From positions 2,546,501 to 2,610,500 of the forward strand of contig NC_092617.1 of the NCBI RefSeq assembly GCF_047663525.1: DNA of 64,000 nt. The letters run 5' to 3'. Source of the DNA: Anas platyrhynchos (lineage: Eukaryota > Chordata > Aves > Anseriformes > Anatidae). This document shows positions 41,784-53,395 of this stretch, in pieces (position 1 is the first letter of the stretch; each line of letters starts with the position of its first letter). Both the position numbers and the translations under genes were made by a program. The notes under the pieces were generated by a model. The model saw nothing but the letters and a program-made list of their open reading frames with translations. It was not told the DNA's origin and did not search any database.

Positions 41784-44551
41784 GTGCATTTGAAGTGCTT
41801 CTACACAAATGCATGCAGTATGAGGAATAAAATGGATGAGTTAGAAGTCTTGGCCCAGTCCCACAGCTACGACATCATTGGCATAAGCAAAACCTGGTGG
41901 GATGAGTCCTATGGCTGGTGTGCTGCAATAGATGGTTCCAGGCTCTTCAGGAGGGACAGGCAGGGCAGGTGAGGAGGTGGGGGTGGTGGTGACGTATGTG
42001 AAGGAGGGGCTGGACTGTAGGGAGTTTCAAGTTGGGGATGGCAAAGTTGAGAGCCTCTGAGTAAGGATTAAGGGATGAACAAATGGAGGGGATGTCATCG
42101 TGGGAGTCTATTACAGACCACCCAACCAGGATGATGACACCGATGAATTATTCTTTGAGGAACTAAGACATACCTTGAGATCAACTACCCTTGTCCTTAT
42201 AGGGGAATTCAACTTGCTAGTAGTTAATTGGGTATATCACACAGCTGACACGAGCAGGTCCAGAAGGTTCTTAAAGCACCTAGATGATAAATTCTTGGTG
42301 CATGTGCTAAGAGAGCCAACCAGGAAAGGTGCCCTCCTTGATCTGTTGCTGGAGAACAGAGAGGGTCTTGTGGGAGACGTGGCAATTGGTGGCCGTCTTA
42401 GTCATAGAGACCATGAAGCAGTTGAGTTTAAACTTTTTTGGTGACAGAAGGAAAACTGCCACCAAAACTTCAGCCCTGGATATGGGGAAAGCAGACTTCA
42501 GGCTGCTCAGGGAACTAGTCAGCAAGGCCCCTGGGAAGCTGCTTTTGAAGGTGTTGGCATCCATCAGTGCTGGACAGTCTTTAAGCACTGCCTCCTAAAA
42601 GCACATGATCAGGGAATTCCAGAATATTTGAAGTCAAACAGGCAGTGCAGAAGATCAGCCTGGCTGACCAGGGATCTTCTTCTGGAGCTTAGGCATAACA
42701 AGAAATTGTATGGCTGCTGGAAGCAGGGTCAGGCAATGTGGAAGGAATCCAGGGACACTGTTCGCGTTCGTAGGGAGAAAAATTGTGTGGCCAAAGCCCA
42801 ACTAGAGTTGAAGCTGGCCACATCTGTGGGAGACAATTAAAGATGTTTTTTTAGATATGTGAAAAAAAAAAGGAGAACCAAAGAAAACATAGGTCCTTTA
42901 CTTGACGGGCAAGGTCTCCTCACAGACGAGGACATAGACAAAGCAGAGACGTTTAACGCTTTCTTCACCTCTGCCTTCAATGCTGATGATGGGCTTTGGG
43001 ACCCTAGGTGCCCTGAGCTGGAGAACCATGCCAATATGAATGACAAACTCCCAACCGACCCTGAACGTGTGTGGAATTTCCTGCTCCACCCGGATCCATA
43101 CAAGTCCATGGGTCCAGATAGGATCCATCCCAGGGTGCTTAAAGAGCTGGCTGATGTCGTTGCATGACCTCTCAATTATTTTTCAATAGTCTTGGGAATC
43201 TGGAGAGGTCCCAGTAGATTGGAAGCTGGCAAATGTTGTCCCAATTTTCAAGAAGGGCAAGAAAGAAGACCCTAGCAACTACAGGCCTGTCAGTCTCACG
43301 TCAGTGCCTTGTAAAATTATGGAGAAGATTACCCTAGGAGTTATTGAAGCGCACCTGGGAGACAAAGCAGTCATTGGTCCCAGCCAACATGGGTTCATGA
43401 GGGGTAGGTCCTGTTTGACAAATTTGATTTCCTTTTATGATAAGATCACCCATCTAGTCGATCAAGGGAAATCAGCTGATGTGATCTTTTTGGATTTCAG
43501 TAAGGCTTTTGACACAGTTTCTCAAAGGACCCTACTGGACAAAATGTCCAGCATAAAACTTAACAAAAACATCATGCAACGGATGAGCAATTGGCTGAAG
43601 GGTAGGGCTCAAAGAGTTGTGGTAAATAGGGACACATCAAGCTGGTGGATGGTCACCAGTGGGGTCCCCCAAGACTCCATGTTAGTGCTAGTCCTCTTCA
43701 ATGTCTTTATAAATGATTTGGAGGTAGGACTAGAAGGTGTTCTGAGCAAATTTGCCGACGACACCAGACTTGGAGAAATTGCAGATTCTGCTGAGGGTAG
43801 AAAGGCCTTGCAGAGAGACCTGGACTGATTGGAGAGCTGGGAAATCACCAACCACATGAAGTTTAACAAAGACAAGTGCTGGGTCCTGCACCTGGGATGG
43901 GGCAACCCTAGCTATACATACAGACTGGGCGATGAGACGCTGGAGAACATCTCCACAGAGTGGGATCTACGGGTTGTGGTTGAAAGCAAGTTGAATATGA
44001 GCCAGCAGTGTGCCCTGGCAGCCAGGAGGACCAATCGTATCCTGGGGTGCATCAAGCACGGCATTGCTAGTCGGTCGAGGGAGGAGATTGTACTGCTCTT
44101 CTCTGCCCTGGTGTGACCTCACCTTGAGTACTGTGTGTAGTTCTGGGCACCACAGTACAAGAAGGACATTGAACTGTTGGAGAGTGTCCAGGGGAGAGCA
44201 ACGAAGATGGTGAAGGGCCTAGAGGGGAAGACGTACGAGGAATGGCTGAGGGCTCTGGGCCTGTTCAGCCTGGAGAAGAGGAGGCTGAGGGGGGACCTCA
44301 TTGCAGTCTGCAACTTCCTCATGAGGAGGAGCAGAGGGGCAGGAGCCGATCTATTCTCCGTAATCAACAGTGATGGAACCCAAGGGAATGGCATCAAGCT
44401 CAGGCAGGGGAAGTTTACGGTGGACATCAAGAAGTTCTTCACTTATAGGGTGGTCGCACACTGGAACAGGTTCCCCAAGGACGTAGTCACTGCACCGAGC
44501 CTGTCAGAGTTTAATAAGCATTTGGACTGTGCCCTTAGTCATATGGTCTGA
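41784..44551 (+). pseudogene. CR1 ORF2 (endonuclease plus reverse transcriptase), broken
   Basis: Readable as successive frames 41784-41972, 42100-42444, 42859-43167, 43304-43828, 43829-44116 and 44177-44551. The endonuclease segment has the NACSMRNK and GVYYRPP blocks. The RT has the SGVPQDS block (usually SGVPQGS) and catalytic FADD. In the intact state these give target nicking and target-primed reverse transcription; here at least five breaks. Confidence 0.9.
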
Positions 44552-44685
44552 ATTTTTGTGTAGACCTGTGTGGTGCCAGGAGTTGGACTTGATGATCTTT
44601 ATGAGTCCCTTCCAACTCAGGATATTCTATGATTCTATGGCATTTTTTTTTGTGACTTTTTCCCTTTGTAACAGAAGAGCGGTAG

Positions 44686-45619
44686 CTAACTGCTTCTGGA
44701 AGACAACTGGAATAGCTTCTTCAGTGCATCCTTGAGCTCCTGGTTCCTCATGCTGTAGATGAGTGGGTTCACTGCTGGAGGTATCACCGAGTACAGAACT
44801 GTCACCACCACGTCCACGTGTGGAGTAGATGGAGGGGGGCTTCAGGTGGGCAAATGTGGCAGTGCTGATAGACAGGGAGACCACGGCCAGGTGAGGGAGG
44901 CACGTGGAAAAGGCCTTGTGCTTGCCCTGCTCAGAGGGCATCATCAACACAGTCCTGAAGATCTGAATATAGGACACCACAATGAAAATAAAACAACCAA
45001 CACCTAAACAGAAGCTAAAGGCAATGAGCCCAACTTCCCTGAAATAGTCTGACTCTGAGCAGGAGAGCTTGAGGATCTGGGGGACTTCACAGAAGAACTG
45101 GTTCACAGCATTGCCTTGGCAGAGGGGCAAGGAAAATGTAGTGGCCGTGTGCAGGACAGCATGGAGAAAGCCACTGCCCCAGGCAGCTGCGGCCATCTGG
45201 GCACAAGCTCTGCTGCCCAGGAGGCTCCCGTAGTGCAGGGGCTTGCAGATGGCCACATAGCGGTCGTAGGCCATGATGGTGAGAATATAAAATTCTGACC
45301 CAATCAAGAAAACAAACAGAAAAACCTGTGCAGCACATCCTTGATAGGAGATGGCCCTGGTGTTCCAGAGGGCGTTGGCCATGGCTTTGGGCAGAGTGGT
45401 GGAGATGCAGCCCAGGTCGAGGAGGGCGAGGTTGAGGAGGAAGAAGTACATGGGGGTGTGGAGGTGGTGGTGGCAGGCTACGGCGCTGAGGATGAGGCTG
45501 TTGCCCAGGAGGGCAGCCAGGTAGATGCCCAGGAAGAGCGTGAAGTGCAGGAGCTGCAGCTCGCGCTTGTCTGCGAATGCCAGCAGGAGGAACTCGCTCA
45601 CAGAGCTGATGTTGGACAT
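44686..45619 (-). pseudogene. Olfactory receptor 14-like, frameshifted before TM7 (OR4)
   Basis: ATG at 45619 (MSNISSVSEF) with acceptor AG at 45643-45642; a further upstream in-frame ATG at 45664 is in the predicted intron. Motifs TM1 LLGNS, HTPMYFFLLNLALLDLG, CAAQVFLFVFL, MAYDRYVAICKPLHYG and KAFSTCLPHLAVV are intact. About two bases are missing near 44815-44820 (after PPSIYS), so TM7 is read in the wrong frame and the frame runs on to 44627 into CR1 DNA. In the correct frame TM7 (NPLIYSMRNQELKDAL) ends at a stop at 44688-44686. The CR1 at 44640 removed the normal 3' flank. Confidence 0.92.
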
Positions 45620-45641
45620 TTGCTTACTTTGGTCAAGGAGA

Positions 45642-47119
45642 CTGAGAAATGAGAAACAAAACATATAGAGAGAGTGAGACGGTGTGTTATGAGTAATGAC
45701 TGTGAGTAAAAATCAGTTAATCCCCAATTAAAGTCTTACATTCCCTCTTTCTAAGAGGATCTTTGTGTCTCTCCCTGTCTGGAGCCCTGCTTTCTGCTTG
45801 CTGAGTGTCCTGTACACTGCAGCCTCCTCTGCCCAGCAGCTCCCAGTGAGCCTGCTCTGCTCCATTCGAGGTTCCAAGATGGAAGGTTCCTGGGCAGTGG
45901 CTCCCTCTGCTGAGAGAGGGGTGTTTGGCTGTGTGACTCTGTGTGTTTTCTGTGTTCAATACCCAGCAGACAAAATCAGCAGGTGGATCGTGCATGTCTG
46001 GCCGGAGAGAACAGGGAGCATCTCCTGCTTCACCCTTCGTGCACAGCACTCCCTGTCAGAATCAGGCACCACCAGCTGCCACGCTGGGCAAGGGAGAGAA
46101 GCAGGCATGGGCAGGCAGGGCAGACCCAACCCAGTGCAGAGGCTGTGGTGTCGGTGAGGTAGCGCCTGTCCTCACAGCCCTGTGCCATCAGGCTGGCACA
46201 GACAGCAGAGGGACAAGAGCTCTGGAGTTTAAGAAGCATTTGGAATGTGCTCCTGGTCATATGGTAGGAGTTTGGGGGAGCCAGGAGTTGGACTCAATGA
46301 TCCTTGTGGGTCCCTTCCAACTCGAGATATTCTGTGATTCTGTGTCTTCTTCCATGGAGGAAGGTGGAGGGGGTCTGCAGCAAATGTGTCTACTGACACA
46401 GAGATTTAGGGTTCAGACACCCCATATTCTCAGCCCCCCAGGTTATACATGCCATGACAGAAGCTGTGAGGGGAAGAGAGGAGAACAGGGGCTGCTGCGA
46501 GGAAGGTGCCTGCACTGCAGGGGATGGCAGGGAGGGAGCAGCTCCCTCTCACTGCCTGCCCATTTCCCTGCTGCCTGCAGTTGTCCCTGCCAGCAGCTCT
46601 TTCTCTGTCCCCACGGCTCCTCCCGTCAATGCTCACAGACCCCATTCCACCCGATGTGTGCCAAGCTCAGCCCTGCAGACAGCTGCCGGGGATGAGGACA
46701 GCTCTGGGGAGATCTCCCTGTCTGCAGGTCCTTAATGAATATCTCAGCAAAGCCCTGGTGCAGTGTGAAAGCAGAGAGAACTGAAGGGATACTCTCGGGT
46801 TCATCACTAACCTGTTTATGTCTTATTCAAATGCAACAGGAAGCTCCATCGCCTGGGCAAACCCAGCCACTCTGTTAATGCAGAGTCTGCCCCGCAATCA
46901 TAGCAGGATGAGGCAGGCAGAGAGTGCAAAGTGCCTTCTCTTTGCAGGCAGACCCTGACCTGCTCATCTTCTGTCCAAGGCTGCCCTGCAGCATCTTCTC
47001 CTCCACACCGCACAAGTCACGAGAGGCATCCTGGCAGCTCCTGGCCAGGCAGAGACATTCCGCATACAGAAGCCCCTCCCAGGAGCCTGTCCTGCACTGT
47101 CGTGCAGCCAGAGACTTAC
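45642..47119 (-). other. Predicted first intron of OR4
   Basis: Donor GT at 47119-47118 (GTAAGT, a perfect consensus) to acceptor at 45643-45642, 1478 bp. Holds a CR1 3' scrap at 46213-46345 and a unit F copy at 46440-46700. The 250-codon frame at 45943-46695 on the other strand crosses both and is not a gene. Confidence 0.5.
46213..46345 (+). mobile_element. CR1 3'-end scrap
   Basis: About 130 bases matching the CR1 3' end: a GAGTTGGACTCAATGATCCT segment, GTCCCTTCCAACTCGAGATA and a terminal ATTCTGTGATTCTGTG. Confidence 0.9.
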
Positions 47120-47480
47120 TGTGGGCAGAGCTGTAAAGGTTTCTCCTGCACCGAGCTCTCCTCTGCCCACAGCCTCCAGGCTGCCTGGAATCCCTTTCTG
47201 CCCGGGTGCCTGCGGTCAGAGCCCCCAGCCCTGCTGCGCTGTGCAGAGGAGCTGCTCCTGGGCACAGCTGGCTCTCTGCACCACGGCCCTCTTGCCACGA
47301 GCTCTCTCTGTCCCACGAGCCCGGCCCAGCTCAGCAGCACAGCACCAGCCCAAGGCACTGCAATCACCCCTCTGGGGGCTTGGCTGATGAGCCCATGAAC
47401 CTCAGGCACTCAGAGACAGTTGAAGACATCTCTCCAGAAGTGCAAGTCAGAGGCAAGTTTCCTGCAGTGTCCCCCTGAGG
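47120..47480 (-). promoter_or_regulatory. OR upstream block / putative non-coding exon 1 (OR4)
   Basis: Same class as OR1 and OR2 upstream blocks (shared GAAGACATCTCTCCAGAAGT on the plus strand). Its 3' end keeps the GAGAAACCT-type end seen in OR1. Donor CACA|GTAAGT. Confidence 0.5.
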
Positions 47481-47780
47481 GCCAGCACTGACACAGATCT
47501 CGTTAGAGCAGAACCCTGGAGGCAGTGAGGACAAGGAGACAAAGGCAATGTGAAGGTGACACTGATGTGTAGACAAACAGGATGTGTGTCACCAAGCACA
47601 AGGGCCAGGCCTTGACCCTGAACCTGTGGGAAGGAAGATCCTTAGCAGTCACACCTTGCTCAGGGCTCTTTGTGGGGCAGTAGGAGATGGGGATGTGCAT
47701 GGCCAAGTACAGGAGAATGGTACGACCCCTGCCTGGTTCATTGGTGGGGAGTGAGGAGGCAATGAGGCCCTGGTTCTTCA

Positions 47781-48203
47781 ATGATAAGCTGTCTCCTCAT
47801 GGGCGTCAGTGGCAGAGATAACAGTCATAGATATGAACACAAAGAACCGGTCCTGTTGGGACTTTCAGCCTTGTCACAGCCCTCTTTCCTGTCTATACAT
47901 GGCTTTGCTAGGGACTCCCAGACCTCCACATCTTTCCTTTTTGGCTGCAGACCATTATCTCTGTGGTGTCACAGCAGATCTGAAATGAGTCTGATAACTC
48001 AGATCTTCTTGGTGGCCATGCTCCTCAGAAGGCAGCTCTGTAGGAAGCTGGCCTGGTTCCTCGTGAGCAGGCACCACTGCTCATATGACATCCCTCGTGG
48101 TGCCCAGGCCCTCTCCTTCTGGCCACTACTCACTCAGCAGGGTCCCAGTCTCCCCCATGTGTGGGGTTCCTCTTCCTCTGCTGCAGGTTCTGTCTCCTTG
48201 TAA
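47781..48203 (+). CDS. Conserved frame of unknown function, divergent to OR4 exon 1
   Basis: 140 codons, sister of 27503-27931. Central segment MSLITQIFLVAMLLRRQL then CRKLAWFLVSRHHCSYDIP is nearly the same in both; ends differ through frame changes. Not recognised. Its position relative to the OR upstream block is conserved (head to head), and this would fit either a shared bidirectional promoter or simple co-duplication. Confidence 0.25.
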   Translation: MISCLLMGVSGRDNSHRYEHKEPVLLGLSALSQPSFLSIHGFARDSQTSTSFLFGCRPLSLWCHSRSEMSLITQIFLVAMLLRRQLCRKLAWFLVSRHHCSYDIPRGAQALSFWPLLTQQGPSLPHVWGSSSSAAGSVSL

Positions 48204-49499
48204 ATGTCAAGAGGATTCTCTAGGCAAAATCCTGCATTTTCTCAAGGTTCACCCACACTGATGCTCCATTCTCTCAGCTCAGAAGAAGGCATCCCAACCC
48301 ATCATAAACCTTGCAGCCTGTCAGCCAAGCAGACACAAGTCACCTCAGCAGCAGATTCCATGCCAGGGGCCTGCTGCTGGCCTTGCAGCTTCTTGGCTAG
48401 ACACAGCCAAGCCTTGTGCCTGCTGCCCTGTCATGGACTCAAGCAGAAGGGACAGGACAACCCATGTGGGGGCCTTCTTTCTGTCTGGGTCCTCCTGGGT
48501 CTGGAGGTAGAGGGGATCCCCCAGTCAGCATGCCAAGCAGGTGCCTTCTGCTGGCCTAGCAGGGCCACTGCCAGATGTCAGCCCAAAAGTGCAGATCCCA
48601 GGGAGAAGTCAAGGGTGACATGTCCCCTACAGACAGAAGTGACCTCCCAGTCCCTTTCCATGACACGTTCATGCTGCTGGCCTATCACATGCAGATGCAG
48701 AAGTGACTTCACAGTCACATTCCTTCTGCTGGGTCAGGACATCCTGAGGTAGGGCTGACCTTTCTCTAGTCCTTTAGGGACTAGGGCTCACCATTCTAGG
48801 TTAGAAGATAAACACAGGTTTAATGGGAATCTTTGGTGTTCTTCTGTGGCTATCAGGTCTGTCAGAAGCTTGTGGGCAAACCCTGTGGTTTAGAGTATTT
48901 TAAGGCCTGCCAACAACTTCTGTAGGGCTAAATAGTGCATTTTAATGTTAGTGTTTAGGGTAGGGATTGGGGTAAGCAGGAGTGTAATGGTAAGGGAAAA
49001 GTAAGGGAAAGGGGCTATGAGCTGTGTTTTGCTTCAGTGCATACTTTGAGTAGTGGTTTCCTCTCAGAGAGGTGGAGTAGCGTTTAGTATTTAGTAGCAT
49101 TTAGTTTCAATGATTAAAATTACTGGTTCAAATAAGGTGACGGCAATACATGGCTGTTTTAAATCAGTGTTACTGTAGCATCTAGCATCTACTACAGTCT
49201 CTTGTCCAAGCTGCTCCTGACTGTGCCATATTTTATTGGGATCAGCTTTCTTATGACATTTAACATCTCAGTGTATCTCTCACCTCTGTTGGCTACCCCA
49301 TTCCTGAGAAGGAAGTAGCATTGTAGTCAGGAGGGAAAAGGACACATGTGTCTTTAGGAGATCCTGTACAATGCGCCCATCAGCTTTGCACCTCCACAAA
49401 ATCACGCTTCCTACCTATAAGTTTTGTTTCCCAAGTGGCATCTATGGAGCCAGGGTTCCTTTTCCCAGGCCCTCTCACATGTTTCAGTTTCGGGTGTGC
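48204..49499 (-). repeat. Inverted units E (end), A6 and D
   Basis: 48240-48350 part of E, unit A at 48340-48750, D at 48780-49200, then 49200-49500 flank shared with 53100-53395 (AGCATTGTAGTCAGGAGGGA-type stretch). The 182-codon frame 48204-48752 is the reading of unit A in one frame and differs in other copies. Confidence 0.6.
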
Positions 49500-50822
49500 A
49501 GGGATGGGATAAGGACAGCAATGCACAGACGGAACTGATCTTCTCAAGGGATGCAAGGAATAATAGGAAGGGATTCTACAGATACATTGCTCAGAAAAGA
49601 AAGGCCAAGGAGAGTGTACCCCCTGCGATGGATGAGAAGGGTGAACTGGTAATGACAGATGTGGAGAAGGCTGAGGGACTCAACAACATCTTTGCCTCAG
49701 TCTTTCCTGCCAGTCAGGCTTCCCAAGTTTTTCATTTCACTTAACCCATAGATGGAGGCTGGGGGTGCAAAGTCCCACCCACTCTAAATGAAGAGCAGGT
49801 TTGAGACAACCTGATGGAATTCAAGATGTACAAGTGCATGGGGCCTGATGACTTGCATCCCAGGGTCCTGAAGGAACTGGCTGATACAGTTGGAGAGCCT
49901 CTCTCCACCATATTTGAAAAGTCCTGGCAGTTGTGTGAAGTCCCTGGTGACTTGAAAAAGAGAAACATCGCTCCCATTTTGAAAAAGGGTAGAAAGGATA
50001 ACCCAAGGAACTACTGAATGGTGAGCCTCACCTCTGTGTCTGACAAGATCATGGAAAAGATCCTCCTGGAATACGTGTCAAGGCACATGTAAGACAAAGA
50101 GGTGATCCGAGACAACCAGAATGGCTTCACCAAAGGATAAATAGTGCCTGGCCAATCTGGTGGCTTTCTACAATGGAGTGACCACATCATACGACAACAA
50201 AAGAAGTCTGACCGATGTCATCTACTTGGACTTCTGTAAGACCATTGACAGGGTCCCACATGACATGCTGGTCTCCAAATTAGAGAGATACGCATTTGAT
50301 GGGTGCTCCATTCAGTATACAAGGAGTTGTCTTGATGGTCTCAACCATCAAGACAGTGATGGTGGTAATATGCTCTGTGTCCAGTTAGAGGCTGGTGATG
50401 AATGTTGTACCTCAGGGGTCTGTCCTGGGACTGGTGCTGTTTAATATCTTTATCAGTGACATAGATATTGGGGTGGAGCGCACCCTCAAGTAGTGTGCAG
50501 ATGACACCAAGTTAAGTGGTGTAGTAGATGAAAAAGAGGAAGGGATGCCATCCAAAAGGTTCTGGATAAGCCAGTAGTGTGTGCTTGTAACCCAGAAGAC
50601 CAGCCGCATCCTGGGCTGCTTCAACAGGGGAGTGGCCAGAAGGTGGAGGCAGGTGATTGTGCCCCTCTGCTCTGCCCTTGTGAGGCCACACTTGGAGTCC
50701 TGCGTCCAGGTCTGGGGCTGCCTGCACAAGAGGGATGTGGGTCTGTTAGAACGGGTCCAGAGGAGGGCCACAAAAATGATCAAGGGGCTGGAGCACCTCT
50801 CCTATGAAGAAAGGCTGAGACT
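49500..50822 (+). mobile_element. CR1 LINE fragment, RT region, truncated at both ends
   Basis: Frame 49424-49744 contains RKGFYRYIAQKRKAKESVPP and [20 protein letters not shown]. Then come PDDLHPRVLKELADTVGEPL at 49843-49902, a [10 protein letters not shown] block, a degraded RT palm and, after an internal deletion near 50570, LVRPHLESCVQVWGC and [19 protein letters not shown]. The catalytic region reads CADDTKLSG with a stop close by. The 3' end is missing. Confidence 0.9.
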
Positions 50823-51148
50823 ACAGTGCCACTGTCTACAGTTAGTACATCCTGACTACAGTGCCACTTCGCTCTGAAGAACAGAGTTGCCCATAAAGGT
50901 GTGACATATACTCGCTATATTATGGAAGTCATAAGAAAGCTGATCCCAATAAGATATGGAGAGGTCATGACATCTGGCAGTGGCCCTGCTAGGCCAGCAG
51001 AAGGCACCTGCTTGGCATGCTGACTGGGGGATCCCCTCTGCCTCCAGAGCCAGGAGGACCCAGACAGAAAGAAGGCCCCCAGATGGGTTGTCCTGTCCCT
51101 TCTGCTTGAGTCTATGAGTGGGCAGCAGGAGGCACAAGGCTTGGCCGT
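50823..51148 (+). repeat. Spacer and unit A copy 7 (partial)
   Basis: 50823-50968 resembles 25640-25740. 50969-51148 is the left-central part of unit A in plus orientation, cut by the LTR at 51149. Confidence 0.65.
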
Positions 51149-52319
51149 TGTCGTGTTAAGGGGTGTAGCTGATTAACCGTTACAGGCCCGGTCGTATTCA
51201 GGGTACTGAACCAGTCGGACATTCACCAAAAACGCATTAAACGTCTGGGGGTCCGTTCAGACATTCACCAACAATGCATTAACCGTCTGGGGGTCTGGTT
51301 AGATTCAGAACACTGAACTATCACGGATAACCACCCTCACCCTAGTTGCACTTAATGAGAGCTATCACAATGCAATCAAGTATGGTTTATTACAGCAACA
51401 GATAATCAGGTTCTTTTGGATTGCCGGCGATAGTGACTGTCTGCAAAAGCAAGCTAGTATGCATGAAATACACAGGTGTTATCGGTGTTACAGATGTTAC
51501 AGGTGTTATAGATGTTATAGATGTTACAGACGTTACAGGTGTCACAGGTGCGCAGCCTAGAAATAAAACTCGTTAAAAGGATCAAAGACTCTATAGAGAT
51601 TTATAAGCAAATATTCAGATCTCACCCAAAGGCGTCCCAATGGGGGGGAAGAGAGGCTCAGCCCGTCGACTGATCCCAGGAGTCAGGAGGTCCTAAGGAT
51701 GTTGTATGTCCTCGGGATGGTATCTCCCCTGACGGTGGTATCTTCCCTAACATCCCCTCTCTCTTGGGCCAATTTATATTATTTTCTATCTTTTAGGTGG
51801 AGCTTGAGTGGCTCTAGTCAAGCATATCTTAGTTATGATTGGTGTAAAGTTTTCCCGTCTCCGTTTAAAGTAATAGGCTCTGAGAAATTCAGGGCGCATG
51901 CTCAGTGAGGGGTGGTCGCACCTTGGAGGCGGGTAGCTTTTGGGATGGAGGTGTGTTTTGGTATTATAATGATATTATAATGAGCAAAAAGTACACTAGG
52001 GTACAGCATTTGTCAAAACATGGCAGGTCTTTGGTTCAGGGTGGCAAAAAGTGCAGCTTTGTGCACAAGAACAATCGAGGCCCCACCTGATTACAGAGCC
52101 TAGCCGTGGTGTCTCCACTCCACTCCACGCTCCGTGCTGTTCCTTAGGGCTAGCACACCAAGTTTCCCCAGCGCGATAGCATCTAAGGTTGGGAGCCTAG
52201 GGAACGCTCAGGTAATGCAGTTATGCCCTACCCTGAAAACCTCTTCAATGCTGTACCTTTTCCTTAAAAATGTGAATGTTATTTTTATTTTCCTAGTTAC
52301 TTCAGGCAATTACACCACA
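51149..52319 (-). mobile_element. Solo LTR of an unassigned ERV family
   Basis: 1171 bp. On the minus strand it starts TGTGGTGTAATTGCC (52319) and ends TAACACGACA (51149), with AATAAA at 51391-51386. Flanking six bases GGCCGT (left) and GGCCTT (right) are a possible imperfect target duplication. The flanks are unit A in opposite orientations, though, so it is not a simple insertion. Two direct copies of a CATTCACCAA...GCATTAA...CGTCTGGGGGTC segment lie at 51210-51295. U3 contains little coding potential. Not the same family as the other LTRs here. Confidence 0.75.
51471..51550. repeat. 9-bp minisatellite inside LTR
   Basis: About nine units of AGRTGTTAY (for example ACAGGTGTT, ATAGATGTT). 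Confidence 0.9.
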
Positions 52320-53027
52320 GGCCTTCTTTCTGCCTGGGTCCTCCTGGCTCTGGAGGCAGAGGGGATCCCACAGTCAGCATGCCAAGCAGGTGCCTTCTGC
52401 TGGCCTAGCAGGGCCACTGCCACATGTCAGCCCAAAAGTGCAGATCCCAGGGAGAAGTCAAGGCTGACCTGCCACCTCCAGACACAAGTGACCTCACAGT
52501 CCCTTTCCGTGACACGTTCCTGCTGCTGCCCTATCAAGTGCAGAGACAGAAGTGACCTCACAGTCACTGCCACAGTCACATTCCTGCTGCTGAGGTAGAG
52601 CTGAGCTTTCTCTAGCCCCCTCGGTACCTCTTTTTACTTTCTGGGTTAGAGATTAAGCAAAGATTTAGTGGGAGTGTTTGGTGTTCTGCTTGTGCTATCA
52701 GGTCTGTGGTTAAGGTATGGACAAGCTCTGTGGTTTATGGGTGTTTTTTGTCTATCAATGAATCTAGGGTTAAATAAGGCATTTTACTGTATGTGTTAAG
52801 TGAAAGGATTACCGTTATCAAGAGAAAAAATTGATTTCTTTCAGTTTGTTGTAGTAGCATTTAGGTTTATTTAGCGTTAAAATTACTAGCTCAAGTAAAG
52901 TAAGGGCCATATATGGCTGTTTTAAGTCAGTCTTACTGCACTACCGGCATTGCATGAACGCTCTTACCTCTATGAAATCATTACTTTCTGCTGGACATGC
53001 TCCTCTTACCACCCCAAAATCAAAGAA
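52320..53027 (-). repeat. Inverted units A8 (partial) and D
   Basis: Unit A in reverse at 52320-52598 followed by unit D at 52600-53020. Mirrors 7090-6680 closely (for example the AGCGTTAAAATTACT stretch). Confidence 0.65.
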
Positions 53028-53085
53028 TCATAGAATATCCTGAGTTGGAAGGGACCCTTAAGGATCATCAAGTCCAAATCTCACA
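53028..53085 (-). mobile_element. CR1 3'-end scrap
   Basis: AATCATAGAATATCCTGAGT followed by TGGAAGGGACCCTTAAGGAT is the reverse complement of the CR1 3' end, as at 5840-5897. Confidence 0.9.
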
Positions 53086-53395
53086 TGTCTCTTGTTCAAG
53101 CTGCTCCTGACCTCCCCATATCTTACTGGGATCAGCTTTCTGATGGCATTTACCATCTCAGTGTATCTGTCTCACCTCTGTTGGCTCCTCCATTCCTGAG
53201 AAGGAAGTGGCGTTGTAATCAGGAGGGAAAAGGACACAGAGGTCTTTAGGAGCATCCTGCACAATGTGCCTATCAGCTCTATTCTTCCACAAAATCACAC
53301 TTCCTGTGTACAAGTTTTGTTTCCCAAATGGCTTCTGTGGATCCAGGGCTACTTTTCCCAGGACCTCTCACATGTTTCAGTTTCATACGTGGAGG
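53086..53395. repeat. Flank duplicated with 49190-49499
   Basis: The same sequence precedes the CR1 at 49500, including ACCTCTCACATGTTTCAG-type text. It contains no gene. Confidence 0.6.

Larger units (their letters stand above)
41040..44640 (+). mobile_element. CR1 LINE, nearly full length, decayed
   Basis: Longest CR1 here. Pieces in order: an ORF1-type SGNH/GDSL esterase remnant (MGDSLLKG near 41185-41215, then a VVFASVLPIRGD stretch); the ORF2 endonuclease (TNACSMRNKMDELEVLAQ at 41810-41860, ISKTWWDES, GVYYRPPNQDDDTDELFF at 42100-42160, SRRFLKHLDD); RT with [20 protein letters not shown] and FADDTRLG at 43480-43790; C-terminal [11 protein letters not shown]; and a 3' end with ATTCTATGATTCTATG at 44621-44639. 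Stops in every domain make it inactive. The 5' limit is uncertain by about 150 bases. Confidence 0.92.

Noticed and set aside
45943..46695. 250-codon plus-strand frame
   Set aside because: Crosses a CR1 3' scrap and the predicted OR4 intron. A chance open frame.
48204..48752. 182-codon frame over unit A
   Set aside because: It reads through a repeat whose other copies have stops or shifts in the same frame. No domain.
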